Positions 15,553 through 25,560 of a DNA stretch of 58,175 nucleotides are shown in pieces. Within the stretch, counting starts at the first letter, position 1; each line of letters starts with the position of its first letter. Source of the stretch: JBOGJG01 sp050747825 (GTDB lineage: Bacteria > Acidobacteriota > UBA6911 > RPQK01 > JBOGJG01); the NCBI GenBank assembly GCA_050747825.1, contig JBOGJG010000420.1, positions 1-58,175 of the forward strand, written 5' to 3'. The position numbers and the translations under genes are program-made. The notes beneath the pieces are model-generated. The model was not told where the DNA came from, made no database searches, and was given only the letters and a program-made list of their open reading frames with translations.

Positions 15553-16543
15553 TCGGGTCGCGGGCACCCAGGGGCTACCCGGGCCGCGAGGTCGTTTCAT
15601 CCTGTGGGGGGTTGCGCTTTTTTTGGGAAGCTGCGCCAAGGTGGCTGACCCGCAGCCTCCTTTGGTCATACAGCCCGAGACGACCCAGTCCTTGCAGCTC
15701 GTTCAGGTAGCGGATGAAGTTCAACTGGTGTTTCCAGCGCCGCCAGCCGACTTTCAGGTTGTGGAGGTTTATCGGCGCTGCGGGGAGCCCCTTGAAATGG
15801 GCGGGCAGCCGGTCGCCCAAGTCGAACGTCAGAATTTAGTCCGTGTGGCTGAAAGCGATTTTTTTACCATCGGAGCGATTCCGGGACCGAGTCCACAGCA
15901 AACCTGTTCTTATGCTCTTAAATTCGTGGACGCGCCAGGACGGCGCTCGGAATTCTCCAATATCGTTCAAAGCGCCCTGATTTCTCCGGCTCTGCCCCCA
16001 ACCGACCCGAGAGCAGTCGTCCAGGAAGATCGAATTATTGTCCGCTGGACCCCTCCCGCTGGGAACATCGATGGCTCAAGTCCTCCCAACGTGGCCGGCT
16101 ACATGGTCAATTCTGAGGTCTTTGTCGTTGATCCCGAGTATCAGGACCTGGATTTCCAGTTCAATCAGGCCCAGACTTATCGGGTACAGACCGTCAGCCG
16201 TAGAGATGACCCGCTGGTCCTCAGTGACTTCAGCCGGCCGGCTACGTTCGTCCCGCGCGACGAATTTCCGCCCCAGGTTCCGCAGGAGCTCTCAGGCGTT
16301 TATCTGGACGGTAAAGTTCAGATTTTTTGGGACGCCAATGAAGAGGCTGATTTGCGGGGCTATTCGATTTATAAGGGAACCGATCGGGACAGCCTAGCGA
16401 AGCTGCCAGATGCGGTCCCTGCCAGCCACTTCGCTGATGCCGATGTCAGCGCAGGTGTTACCTATTATTACCAGGTCACCGCTGTTGACCAAGCTGGCAA
16501 CGAGAGCCCCCGGTCCGAGGTAATCAGTGTCCGGGTGGAGTAG
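15545..16543 (+). CDS. lipoprotein with fibronectin type III-like domains
   Basis: The 332-residue secreted protein has a signal peptide with lipobox LGSC (about residues 29-32), so it is probably lipid-anchored. Two or three Ig/FN3-like domains follow: one around IVRWTPPAGNIDGSSPPNVAGYMV and a clear FN3 near the C-terminus (VQIFWDANEEADLRGYSIYKG...TYYYQVTAVDQAGNESP). ATG 15545 lies inside the stop region of the upstream gene (TATGACTAA), so the two are coupled; together they look like an envelope pair. Function is unknown. Confidence 0.8.
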   Translation: MTNRVAGTQGLPGPRGRFILWGVALFLGSCAKVADPQPPLVIQPETTQSLQLVQVADEVQLVFPAPPADFQVVEVYRRCGEPLEMGGQPVAQVERQNLVRVAESDFFTIGAIPGPSPQQTCSYALKFVDAPGRRSEFSNIVQSALISPALPPTDPRAVVQEDRIIVRWTPPAGNIDGSSPPNVAGYMVNSEVFVVDPEYQDLDFQFNQAQTYRVQTVSRRDDPLVLSDFSRPATFVPRDEFPPQVPQELSGVYLDGKVQIFWDANEEADLRGYSIYKGTDRDSLAKLPDAVPASHFADADVSAGVTYYYQVTAVDQAGNESPRSEVISVRVE

Positions 16544-16602
16544 GGGAGCGGCCCCTGATTGGTTGTTTAGCTTCTTTCGGATTATTGTAGAGGTCAAACC
16601 AA

Positions 16603-18150
<1,548 letters not shown>

Positions 18151-18170
18151 TGCAGTCCAAATATTTTCTG

Positions 18171-18247
18171 AGCCACCGAATCACAGCAATCACGCGAATG
18201 ACATGTGCCCCGGTTTTGATGCGCGTGATTGCTGTGATTCGGTGGCT
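18171..18247. repeat. perfect 26-bp inverted repeat (GAATCACAG family)
   Basis: Arms 18171-18196 and 18222-18247 are perfect reverse complements over 26 bp with a 25-nt loop. The left arm begins AGCCACCGAATCACAGC and has a 9-bp internal periodicity (CGAATCACA, GCAATCACG, CGAATGACA). It lies between the carboxyltransferase and biotin carboxylase genes. A similar element stands at 20315-20368, and a half element at 33171-33191. Confidence 0.85.
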
Positions 18248-18276
18248 TAAAACCATGGGACCTCTTCCGTAGAGCT

Positions 18277-19803
18277 ATGTTTGCCCGACTCCTTGTAGCC
18301 AACCGAGGCGAGATTGCCGTCAGGATCATCCGCGCTTGCCGGGACCTGGGGATTTCACCGGTGGCGGTTTATTCTGAGGCGGATCGGGAGGCGCTGCATG
18401 TGAAGCTCTCCGATCAGGCGCACTACCTGGGGCCGCCGCCGGCTTCGGAGAGTTATCTGGTGATTGAAAGGATCATCGACGCCGCAAAAAAGTCGGGAGC
18501 CGAAGCCGTCCACCCTGGCTATGGGTTTCTGGCTGAAAATGGGGCTCTGGCAGAGGCCTGCGAGGATTCGGAGCTGGTTTTCGTTGGGCCCTCTGCAGCC
18601 TCCATGGAACTCATGGGTGACAAGATCGCCAGCAGGGCAACCGCCCAGCGGGCAGGGATACCTGTCGTGCCCGGTTCCAAGAATGCAGTCCAGTCACCGG
18701 ATCAGGCCGCCAAGATGGCGGCTGAACTGGGCTATCCAGTGATGCTCAAGGCCAGCGCCGGCGGCGGAGGCAAGGGGCTTCGGCTGGCCAGGGATGAAGC
18801 CGCATTGCGCTCCGAATACGAAACCGCTCGCGGCGAGGCCGAGTCGTCTTTTAGCGACCCTACCCTGTTTATAGAAAAGTTCCTCCCCCGGCCGCGCCAT
18901 ATCGAGGTGCAGTTGCTGGGAGACCTTCACAGCAACCTGATCCATCTGGGAGAGCGTGAGTGCTCGATTCAGCGACGGCACCAAAAAGTCGTGGAGGAAT
19001 GTCCCTCTCCCCTGGTGCATCCAAAATTGCGCGAGAAACTGGGAGAAGCGGCCCTCGCCGTCGCACGCGCCGCCGGGTATTACAATGCCGGAACGGTTGA
19101 ATTTCTGGTTTCGGGTGAAGATTTTTACTTCCTGGAGATGAACACCCGCCTTCAGGTGGAGCATCCGGTCACGGAGCTGGTCACGGGGATTGATCTGGTC
19201 CGCGAGCAGATCCTGGTGGCAGCCGGAGAGAAGCTGGCTCACAGCCAAGCCGATATTCAACTCGAGGGAGCAGCCATCGAGTGCCGCATCTATGCCGAGG
19301 ACCCGCGCAACAACTTCGTTCCTTCTCCGGGACGAATAACGACTCTTTTCGAACCGTCCGGACCCGGTATCCGGAACGACAGCGGCATTTACGCCGGGGC
19401 AAGTATTCCGCTTTACTACGATCCCTTGATCTCAAAGCTGATTGCCCATGGAAGAGACCGGGATCAGGCGATCGCCAGAATGCGGCGGGCTCTTGGCGAG
19501 TATAAGATCTGGGGCGTCCAGACCACCATTCCCTTCTTTGAAGCGCTGCTCTCGCACCCGGAATTTGAAAAGGGCCACCTCCATACGCAGTTTATTGAAG
19601 AACATGGCATCATTGACCGTCTGGTCCAGCAGGATGAATCGCTGGAAATCATGCCGCTGCTGGCAGCGGCGCTCCACTACTTCCTGCAGCCTCTGGACAG
19701 AGTCGCTGCACCCGAAGGCAGCGCTAGCAGCGGCTGGAAACAGTCAGCGCGCCCATTCCCTTATTCCGGCGGCATCCGGCGTTCGCCCAGTTCAAAATGG
19801 TGA
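18277..19803 (+). CDS. biotin carboxylase subunit of acyl-CoA carboxylase
   Basis: The 508-residue ATP-grasp enzyme carboxylates biotin using bicarbonate and ATP. The order of motifs is standard: LLVANRGEIAVRIIRACRDLG, AVHPGYGFLAENG, KASAGGGGKGLRL (ATP-binding glycine loop), ERECSIQRRHQKVVEE, FYFLEMNTRLQVEHPVTE (metal/bicarbonate site), and the C-terminal cap with ECRIYAEDP and a VQTTIPF segment. It lacks fused carrier and carboxyltransferase domains; these are encoded by the genes on either side, so it is the PccA/AccC-like subunit of a three-gene acyl-CoA carboxylase rather than necessarily the fatty-acid AccC. Confidence 0.93.
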   Translation: MFARLLVANRGEIAVRIIRACRDLGISPVAVYSEADREALHVKLSDQAHYLGPPPASESYLVIERIIDAAKKSGAEAVHPGYGFLAENGALAEACEDSELVFVGPSAASMELMGDKIASRATAQRAGIPVVPGSKNAVQSPDQAAKMAAELGYPVMLKASAGGGGKGLRLARDEAALRSEYETARGEAESSFSDPTLFIEKFLPRPRHIEVQLLGDLHSNLIHLGERECSIQRRHQKVVEECPSPLVHPKLREKLGEAALAVARAAGYYNAGTVEFLVSGEDFYFLEMNTRLQVEHPVTELVTGIDLVREQILVAAGEKLAHSQADIQLEGAAIECRIYAEDPRNNFVPSPGRITTLFEPSGPGIRNDSGIYAGASIPLYYDPLISKLIAHGRDRDQAIARMRRALGEYKIWGVQTTIPFFEALLSHPEFEKGHLHTQFIEEHGIIDRLVQQDESLEIMPLLAAALHYFLQPLDRVAAPEGSASSGWKQSARPFPYSGGIRRSPSSKW

Positions 19804-19807
19804 ATGA

Positions 19808-20311
19808 TTGAAAATAGAGGCGCTATACCAGGAACGGACATGGCGGATTGAAATTGAAGAAGTTCAGGATTCTTCAGGAGATTTTCGGATCAGAATCGAT
19901 GACAAGACCCACGCCCTCAGGCTGCTGAGCCGCAGCCAGGATCGCTTCACCCTCGAAATCCACGGGAACATTGAGGACATACTGATGTCCCGCGAGGGCG
20001 ATCATCTGCTGATCAATTGGCGCAATCAAACCTGCTTGATTCAAGCCTACAATCTCAAGGACAGGCTGCTGCATAGCGGCGCGCCGGAAGCTTCAGGCGC
20101 CGCAGTCCTGAAGGCCTTGATGCCGGGGAAGGTGATTTGTGTCCTCAGGAAGGCGGGAGACTCGGTGCGGGCGGGCGAGGGGTTGGCCACAATTGAGGCC
20201 ATGAAAATGCAAAATGAAATGAAGTCGCCCAAATCCGGTATCATTAGGGTCTGTAACGTCGAGACCGGCGCTTTTGTGAATGCGGGCGACGTCTTGTTTG
20301 AAATCGAGTAA
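19808..20311 (+). CDS. biotin carboxyl carrier protein
   Basis: The 167-residue protein has a C-terminal biotinyl domain (about residues 100-167) with the biotin-accepting Lys133 in TIEAMKMQNEMKSP. The N-terminal 90 residues form a beta-rich domain of the kind found after biotin carboxylase in propionyl-CoA carboxylase (BT-like), here as a separate gene. The start is TTG 19808 with GGTGA about 7 nt upstream, 4 nt after the biotin carboxylase stop. It completes the carboxylase with the two preceding genes. Confidence 0.9.
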   Translation: MKIEALYQERTWRIEIEEVQDSSGDFRIRIDDKTHALRLLSRSQDRFTLEIHGNIEDILMSREGDHLLINWRNQTCLIQAYNLKDRLLHSGAPEASGAAVLKALMPGKVICVLRKAGDSVRAGEGLATIEAMKMQNEMKSPKSGIIRVCNVETGAFVNAGDVLFEIE

Positions 20312-20314
20312 GGT

Positions 20315-20368
20315 GGGCCAGCGAATCACACCAATCACACGAATCGATTCTGTGTGATTCGTTGGCCC
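20315..20368. repeat. 17-bp inverted repeat (GGCCAnCGAATCACAC family)
   Basis: GGGCCAGCGAATCACAC (20315-20331) pairs with GTGTGATTCGTTGGCCC (20352-20368), 16 of 17 positions, loop 20 nt. The loop itself contains CAATCACACGAATC, continuing the 9-bp periodicity. It lies between the carrier-protein and UbiA-family genes. Confidence 0.8.
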
Positions 20369-20379
20369 AAAAGCCACAA

Positions 20380-21267
20380 ATGGCCACAAACACTTTGCCC
20401 CGTGCTGGAACCCTGAATGCCTTTATTCGGTCGCTGCGCCCCCGCCAGTGGACCAAAAATCTTCTGGTCTTCAGCGCCCCCCTTTTCGCCAATACCTTTG
20501 ACCTCCACTCTCTGCTGATCACTTCGGCCGCATTTGTCGCTTTTTGCGCTCTCTCCAGTGCGATATATCTCATCAATGATGTCCTGGATGCCGAGCAGGA
20601 CCGCCACCACCCGGTCAAGCGATTCCGGCCGCTGGCAGCGGGAGAGGTTTCAGTTGCTCAGTTGCTGGCCGGGGCGGTTGTTCTTGTCAGTCTGGCGTTG
20701 GGGTCAGCCGCCCTCATTCAGCCGAAGCTGCTCTGGTTTTTTTTCAGCTACATCACCCTGCAAGTCCTCTATAATCTGAAGTTCAAGGAACTCGTCATCC
20801 TTGACATCATGACTCTGGCGGCCGGATTCGTCCTGAGAGCGGTGGCCGGCGCTGTGGCAGTCTCAGTTGCAGTGTCGCCCTGGTTTGTCTCTTCCATCGG
20901 CCTGATCTCCCTTTTTATTGCTGTCGAAAAACGCAAGAGCGAGCTTCGGCGGATGGAAGAAAAGGCCGGCAACACGCGCAAGGCTCTCAATGTCTACTCT
21001 CTAGACTATCTGGACAAACTGGGGAATACGGCAGCGGCCAGCAGCCTGATTACCTATGGCCTCTGGACTTTCCAGGCATCGAAGACTCAGTGGATGATGC
21101 TGACCATCCCCCTGGTCGCCTACGCTTTGTTCCGCTACCAGTACCTTGTGTGGGATTCTCACCGGGGTGAAAGTCCGGAAGACCTGTTATTGTCGGATCA
21201 TCCTCTGTTTCTGGCTATCGCTCTGTGGGTGCTGGCCTGCTTTTTGATCCTAGCGCTGGATCGTTAA
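20380..21267 (+). CDS. decaprenyl-phosphate phosphoribosyltransferase (UbiA family)
   Basis: The 295-residue integral membrane UbiA-superfamily enzyme is predicted to attach phosphoribose from PRPP to a polyprenyl phosphate (DPPR synthase, Rv3806c type). The N-terminal LRPRQWTKNLLVF and the aspartate-rich NDVLDAEQDRHHPVKRFRP are diagnostic; the latter is nearly the same as in DPPR synthases and differs from quinone prenyltransferases. About eight membrane helices are visible. ATG 20380 is used; the TTG at 20362 lies in the upstream inverted repeat. Its stop overlaps the DprE1-like start (TAATG), giving a three-gene operon for the arabinose donor. Confidence 0.88.
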   Translation: MATNTLPRAGTLNAFIRSLRPRQWTKNLLVFSAPLFANTFDLHSLLITSAAFVAFCALSSAIYLINDVLDAEQDRHHPVKRFRPLAAGEVSVAQLLAGAVVLVSLALGSAALIQPKLLWFFFSYITLQVLYNLKFKELVILDIMTLAAGFVLRAVAGAVAVSVAVSPWFVSSIGLISLFIAVEKRKSELRRMEEKAGNTRKALNVYSLDYLDKLGNTAAASSLITYGLWTFQASKTQWMMLTIPLVAYALFRYQYLVWDSHRGESPEDLLLSDHPLFLAIALWVLACFLILALDR

Positions 21268-22607
21268 TGTCGCTGATGTTTATCCAAACAGAACTGAAGA
21301 GTTGGGGCCAGTCTGCTAAAGGCCGGTGCAGACTGTACCGTCCCGAGCGGCGCCAGGACCTCCCTGAGTTGCTGCAGCGCGGGGGTGAGCCACATCTGAT
21401 CGCTCGCGGCGAGGGCCGAAGCTATGGCGACGCGGCCATCAACAGCGCCGGCGCTGTTGTTCACTTCGGCCGCTTGAACCGCTTCCTTGCCTTCAATGCG
21501 GAATCAGGGCTTCTCAAGTGTGAACCCGGCGTTACTTTCGACGACCTGCTCAGGACTTTCGTGCCCAGAGGCTGGTTTCCTCCCGTGACTCCGGGGACGA
21601 AGTTTGTCAGCCTTGGAGGAGCCGTGGCGGCGGATATCCATGGCAAGAATCATCATCGGGATGGATCCATTTCGCGACACATCGAGAGCCTCGAATTACT
21701 CTCGGCAGCCGGAGAAACGCTCCACTGCTCACACCGCCACAATCCGGATGTCTTCTGGGCCAGCATAGGCGGCATGGGCTTGACCGGATTCATCACGGCT
21801 GTTGAGCTGAAGCTGCGCCCTGTCCAGTCCTCTGACCTGGACGTGACTACCTTTAGAGGAGAGGACCTGGATTCCATGCTGGATCTCTTCGACCGGCACG
21901 ATCGTGACTACCAGTACTCAGTGGCCTGGTTGGATTGCCTGGCAAAGGGCGCCAGCCTGGGTAGAGGCCTGGCCATTTTCGGCAACCACAGCCAGACAGG
22001 CGTTCTCAGAGTCTCTCGCAAGAGATCGCTGAGCCTTCCCATTGACCTGCCCAATTTCACTCTCACCGCCGCCGCCATGCGCGCATTCAATCAGCTTTAT
22101 TTTCATCGGCATCCAAAGAGAGAGCGCCGTTCGCGGCTGAACTACGATTCTTTCTTTTATCCGCTGGATGGCCTTCACAATTGGGATAGGATCTATGGGA
22201 GCAGGGGGTTTCTTCAGTACCAGTGCGTCTTTCCGCGGGAGGAGGGCCGGCAGCCTCTCGTCCGACTGCTCGAGAAAGTCGGGGAGTACCCGGCCGATCC
22301 ATTCCTAGCCGTGCTCAAGCGATTCGGCGAACAGGAGGGGCTCTTGTCTTTTCCCATGCCAGGTTACACACTGGCCCTTGATTTCCCCCATAGCGGCGAT
22401 GAGCTGCAACATTTGCTGCATGAACTCGACAAGTTGGTCCTCGATCACGGAGGGCGTGTCTATCTTGCCAAAGATGCCCGGCTGAGCGGCTCTCGCTTCT
22501 CTCAGATGTATCCGCAGTTGCCTCGCTGGCTCTCTGCTAAGTCAGCTATCGATCCGAACAATCTTTTCTCCTCCGATCTCTACAGGCGGCTATGCGAAAG
22601 CTGCTGA
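21267..22607 (+). CDS. dprE1: decaprenylphosphoryl-beta-D-ribose 2'-oxidase-like (DprE1)
   Basis: This 446-residue FAD-linked (VAO-type) oxidase is predicted to oxidise polyprenyl-phosphoryl-ribose to the 2'-keto intermediate. FAD motifs: LIARGEGRSYGDAAINSAG, VTPGTKFVSLGGAVAADIHG, GGMGLTGFITAVEL. The C-terminal part is close to mycobacterial DprE1: FPMPGYTLALDFP, GGRVYLAKDARLS (with the catalytic-site lysine) and the MYPQLPRWLSAKSAIDP region. The position of Cys387 of the M. tuberculosis enzyme, the covalent benzothiazinone target, is Ala here. It overlaps DprE2 by 16 nt. The symbol is by family resemblance. Confidence 0.88.
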   Translation: MSLMFIQTELKSWGQSAKGRCRLYRPERRQDLPELLQRGGEPHLIARGEGRSYGDAAINSAGAVVHFGRLNRFLAFNAESGLLKCEPGVTFDDLLRTFVPRGWFPPVTPGTKFVSLGGAVAADIHGKNHHRDGSISRHIESLELLSAAGETLHCSHRHNPDVFWASIGGMGLTGFITAVELKLRPVQSSDLDVTTFRGEDLDSMLDLFDRHDRDYQYSVAWLDCLAKGASLGRGLAIFGNHSQTGVLRVSRKRSLSLPIDLPNFTLTAAAMRAFNQLYFHRHPKRERRSRLNYDSFFYPLDGLHNWDRIYGSRGFLQYQCVFPREEGRQPLVRLLEKVGEYPADPFLAVLKRFGEQEGLLSFPMPGYTLALDFPHSGDELQHLLHELDKLVLDHGGRVYLAKDARLSGSRFSQMYPQLPRWLSAKSAIDPNNLFSSDLYRRLCESC

Positions 22608-23329
22608 TTCTGGGCGCCACTTCGATTATCGCTCAAAGCATCGCCCGGGAATTTGCCCGCAATGGCTACTCACTCTTTTTGGCAGGACGGGACCTTCAGG
22701 AGCTGGAGCGTCTGGCTGAGGACCTGAAAATAAGGGCGCAAGCTGAAGTCCATTGGGGAGAATTCGAGGCGACCGACTATGAGAGGCACCCTGAATTCAT
22801 TCAGGGTGCGATCGAGGCGCTGGGAGGCCTGACCGGCGCGATTCTCTGTTTTGGCTGCCTGGGAGACCAGGAGCTGGCCTCACGCGACTTTCAGCACGCC
22901 CGCCGGATCATCGAATCCAACTACCTGGGAGCCGTGTCACTTCTGACGCCCGTGGCCGGCTATCTGGAAACAAAGAAACACGGGTTCATAGTCGGACTTT
23001 CCTCCGTGGCCGGAGATCGCGGCCGGCAAAGCAATTACATCTACGGCTCGGCAAAAGGCGCCTTTAGCCTGTTCCTGCAAGGACTCCGAAACAGGCTGGC
23101 GCCTGCCGGCGTTCAAGTCATTGCCGCTAAACTGGGATTCGTCGATACACGCATGACTTACGGCAAGCCCGGGATCTTTCTGGCGGCTTCACCTGAAAAG
23201 ATCGGCCGCGGCGTCTACACGGCCGTAAGCCGCTCCCGCAACGTTATCTACCTGCCCTGGTTTTGGCGGCCAGTGATGGCCGTCCTTCGGCTCATTCCTG
23301 AGAGCATCTTTAAGAGACTGAAACTTTGA
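22592..23329 (+). CDS. dprE2: decaprenylphosphoryl-2-keto-ribose reductase-like SDR (DprE2)
   Basis: The 245-residue short-chain dehydrogenase has the Rossmann glycine motif ILGATSIIAQSIAREFARNG at residues 6-25 and the catalytic YxxxK in NYIYGSAKGAF, with Ser in GLSSVAGDRG. The C-terminal hydrophobic WFWRPVMAVLRLIPESIF is typical of DprE2 proteins and would touch the membrane. It should reduce the keto product of DprE1 to polyprenyl-phosphoryl-arabinose with NAD(P)H. The overlap with dprE1 and order ubiA-dprE1-dprE2 support the assignment over a generic SDR. Confidence 0.87.
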   Translation: MRKLLILGATSIIAQSIAREFARNGYSLFLAGRDLQELERLAEDLKIRAQAEVHWGEFEATDYERHPEFIQGAIEALGGLTGAILCFGCLGDQELASRDFQHARRIIESNYLGAVSLLTPVAGYLETKKHGFIVGLSSVAGDRGRQSNYIYGSAKGAFSLFLQGLRNRLAPAGVQVIAAKLGFVDTRMTYGKPGIFLAASPEKIGRGVYTAVSRSRNVIYLPWFWRPVMAVLRLIPESIFKRLKL

Positions 23330-23343
23330 TTGAGCTCCGGATT

Positions 23344-25560
23344 TCACGGATTGACGCCGATCAGATCATAATGACCGATTTTGCGTAGCGGCTGGAAGAA
23401 TTTTCGCGCGTCTGGGTTTTGGAAGAAGTGATGGATAAACGAGAGTTCCGGTGTCTCAGGATAGAAGAGATAGGAGATCTCATAACGGCGGAAGAGTTCG
23501 ACTAATTCATTCAGGGTCGTCGAGCCTGGCGCCCGCACCTCGATGCCGGCTCTGATCTCCTTGCCATTCATGCCATCAGCATCTTCCAAAACGACGAGCA
23601 TCACCTCTCCCTCCGACGGATTCGGGCCCCAGTAGGTGATGGTTGTAACTCGCCGCGCTGAGCCGAGATCGCAGGTTAATTCCAGCTGCTCGCCGGTTCT
23701 GGAACGGTGAATACGTCGCAGGCCAACCTCCAGTGGAGACTCTCCCTCTCCGAAGAAAAAGAGGGGACGGTAAGTATCATCGGGCCACTGTGCAGCTGAA
23801 CCACTGAGAATTACTTTCCAGTACCTGTGCATCCCTTCTTCTGCGGGCTGTAGTCTGATCGTCGAGAGACCTGCCCGCGCCAGGCTGATGTCCAGAATCT
23901 GCGTGGTCAGTTCGCTGGCCGGCGAGCAGTTGGGCGTCATGAAAAGAGCCTGGTCCATCATCGACTGGTACCCTGCAGTGAGAGCCAGCACATTGCTCCG
24001 GGCTGGAATCTCATTTTCCAGGAAATCGTGAAGCTCCAGGGTATCGGCCCCGCCCAGTCTCTGGGCCAGGTATTCCCGGCGTTCTTCCTCAGAAGTAAAG
24101 AGGCGAAACGACTCTGCCGGGGGCAATTGCCAGAGAGACAGCAGGATCAGAGCGGCCGTTGCTATCGCCTGTACAGACCGGGCGTATCTAAATCCTCTCG
24201 AGAGGAGCGAGGCTGCAATCACAAGGCTCAACAGCGGGAAGAGAGGGACAAAGTAGCGGACCAGCCGGGTCGAGAGGATCAGGAACAAATAGCCCACGCT
24301 GCTGCATCCGGCCAGAAGCAAAATGGGTCGATTTCTCCATCCCAGCAAAACTGCCGGCGGGAAAAAGATCAGGAAAACAGATCCGGGCGAGCCTCCAAAT
24401 AGATCGCCCTGGAAGGTCAGCAGCCAGGGAGAACCGACAAAATCCCAAAGATTTCCTTCGTAGGCACGCCAGCTCTGGGTGAAGCGCACCAGCCCCCGGT
24501 AATCGGACGAAAGATAGTAATCCGGATTATAGAAAACATCGCTCAGGATCGGGGAAACCGGATTACCCACCAAGACCATGTTTTTGATAAGCCAGGGAGC
24601 GACGACCAGGAAGGCAATCGAGTAAAGGATAGTCAGAGATCGAATGGGCTTCTCTACCCTGGTCCAGTTGAAGATCATCGCAGCCGTAACCAGCACGACG
24701 GCCAGCAATCCCAGGTACTTGGTCCCCATGGAGAGCCCCGCAAAGACGCCCGATAAAACCAGCCATGGAAGGGCCGGCCGACGGACCCAGTTGTAAAACG
24801 CAAAAAAGCTCAAAAAAACAAACAGGGCCAGCCCCAGATCCACGTAAGCCGTGCCAAAGAGGAAACCGACGCTGGGGGAAGAGAGAAAGATCAGAGCGGC
24901 AAGGCATCCGGCGGGCAGAGTGAAATACTTCCGGCACAAGACGACAAGGGCGGCTGCCGCAAGGATTCCAAAAGCAAAGTTGAAGAGCTTGGCCAGTAAC
25001 TGCGAATCCAGCAGCCAGGCGAAGGTGTAGATCATCTCGACGGTGAATGGGTAATTGGCATAAACGATGTTCGAGACGTGGTACATGCCGTGATGCGCCA
25101 GGTAGAGCCGGGGGACACCCAGGTGGTAATTCAGGGCGTCAAAACCGGTTTCCGGCGCCAGCGCCGCCAGCAAGTAGATCAGGGAGAAGAGCGTAGCCAG
25201 CCCCAGGCTGATCTTCCCAAAAAGTCTCTCGACCTTGCCTCCTCCCCAGTTCCACCGAGCTGCCGGGGTCGCCATTGCGGGCGTCCTCCGTTTTCTCAAG
25301 GATTGAAAAAAGTAGCCGGCAGTCGTGAGCACGACCAGAAGGACGAAAATCCACCGGTAATACAACTGCAAGGTACCCAGGAGAAGCGTCGCATAAGCGA
25401 TGATCCCAAGGCCAAGCCCGAGAGCGAAAAGCATCCGTTCCAGCCGGTCCGTTTCCTCATCGAGCGAGAAGCGCGAGATAACGGAATTCCCAAGAGTTTG
25501 TGCCAGCCACAAACAGAATAACAACAGGACTAATTGGACTAACCCGCTGGCGGCGATCAC
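23344..25560 (-). CDS. large membrane glycosyltransferase-like protein (GT39/ArnT-like)
   Basis: The 738-residue protein has about a dozen membrane helices in its first 490 residues and a soluble C-terminal region of about 240 residues. The first large loop contains APETGFDALNYHLGVPRLYLAHHGMY, the Asp-containing loop typical of polyprenyl-phosphate-dependent (GT-C) glycosyltransferases of the GT39/ArnT/PMT type. The start is GTG 25560. It converges on dprE2 with 14 nt between stops. As a GT-C enzyme it could use the polyprenyl-phosphate-arabinose made by that operon; this is inference from position and fold. The acceptor cannot be told. Confidence 0.75.
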   Translation of the reverse strand: MIAASGLVQLVLLLFCLWLAQTLGNSVISRFSLDEETDRLERMLFALGLGLGIIAYATLLLGTLQLYYRWIFVLLVVLTTAGYFFQSLRKRRTPAMATPAARWNWGGGKVERLFGKISLGLATLFSLIYLLAALAPETGFDALNYHLGVPRLYLAHHGMYHVSNIVYANYPFTVEMIYTFAWLLDSQLLAKLFNFAFGILAAAALVVLCRKYFTLPAGCLAALIFLSSPSVGFLFGTAYVDLGLALFVFLSFFAFYNWVRRPALPWLVLSGVFAGLSMGTKYLGLLAVVLVTAAMIFNWTRVEKPIRSLTILYSIAFLVVAPWLIKNMVLVGNPVSPILSDVFYNPDYYLSSDYRGLVRFTQSWRAYEGNLWDFVGSPWLLTFQGDLFGGSPGSVFLIFFPPAVLLGWRNRPILLLAGCSSVGYLFLILSTRLVRYFVPLFPLLSLVIAASLLSRGFRYARSVQAIATAALILLSLWQLPPAESFRLFTSEEERREYLAQRLGGADTLELHDFLENEIPARSNVLALTAGYQSMMDQALFMTPNCSPASELTTQILDISLARAGLSTIRLQPAEEGMHRYWKVILSGSAAQWPDDTYRPLFFFGEGESPLEVGLRRIHRSRTGEQLELTCDLGSARRVTTITYWGPNPSEGEVMLVVLEDADGMNGKEIRAGIEVRAPGSTTLNELVELFRRYEISYLFYPETPELSFIHHFFQNPDARKFFQPLRKIGHYDLIGVNP

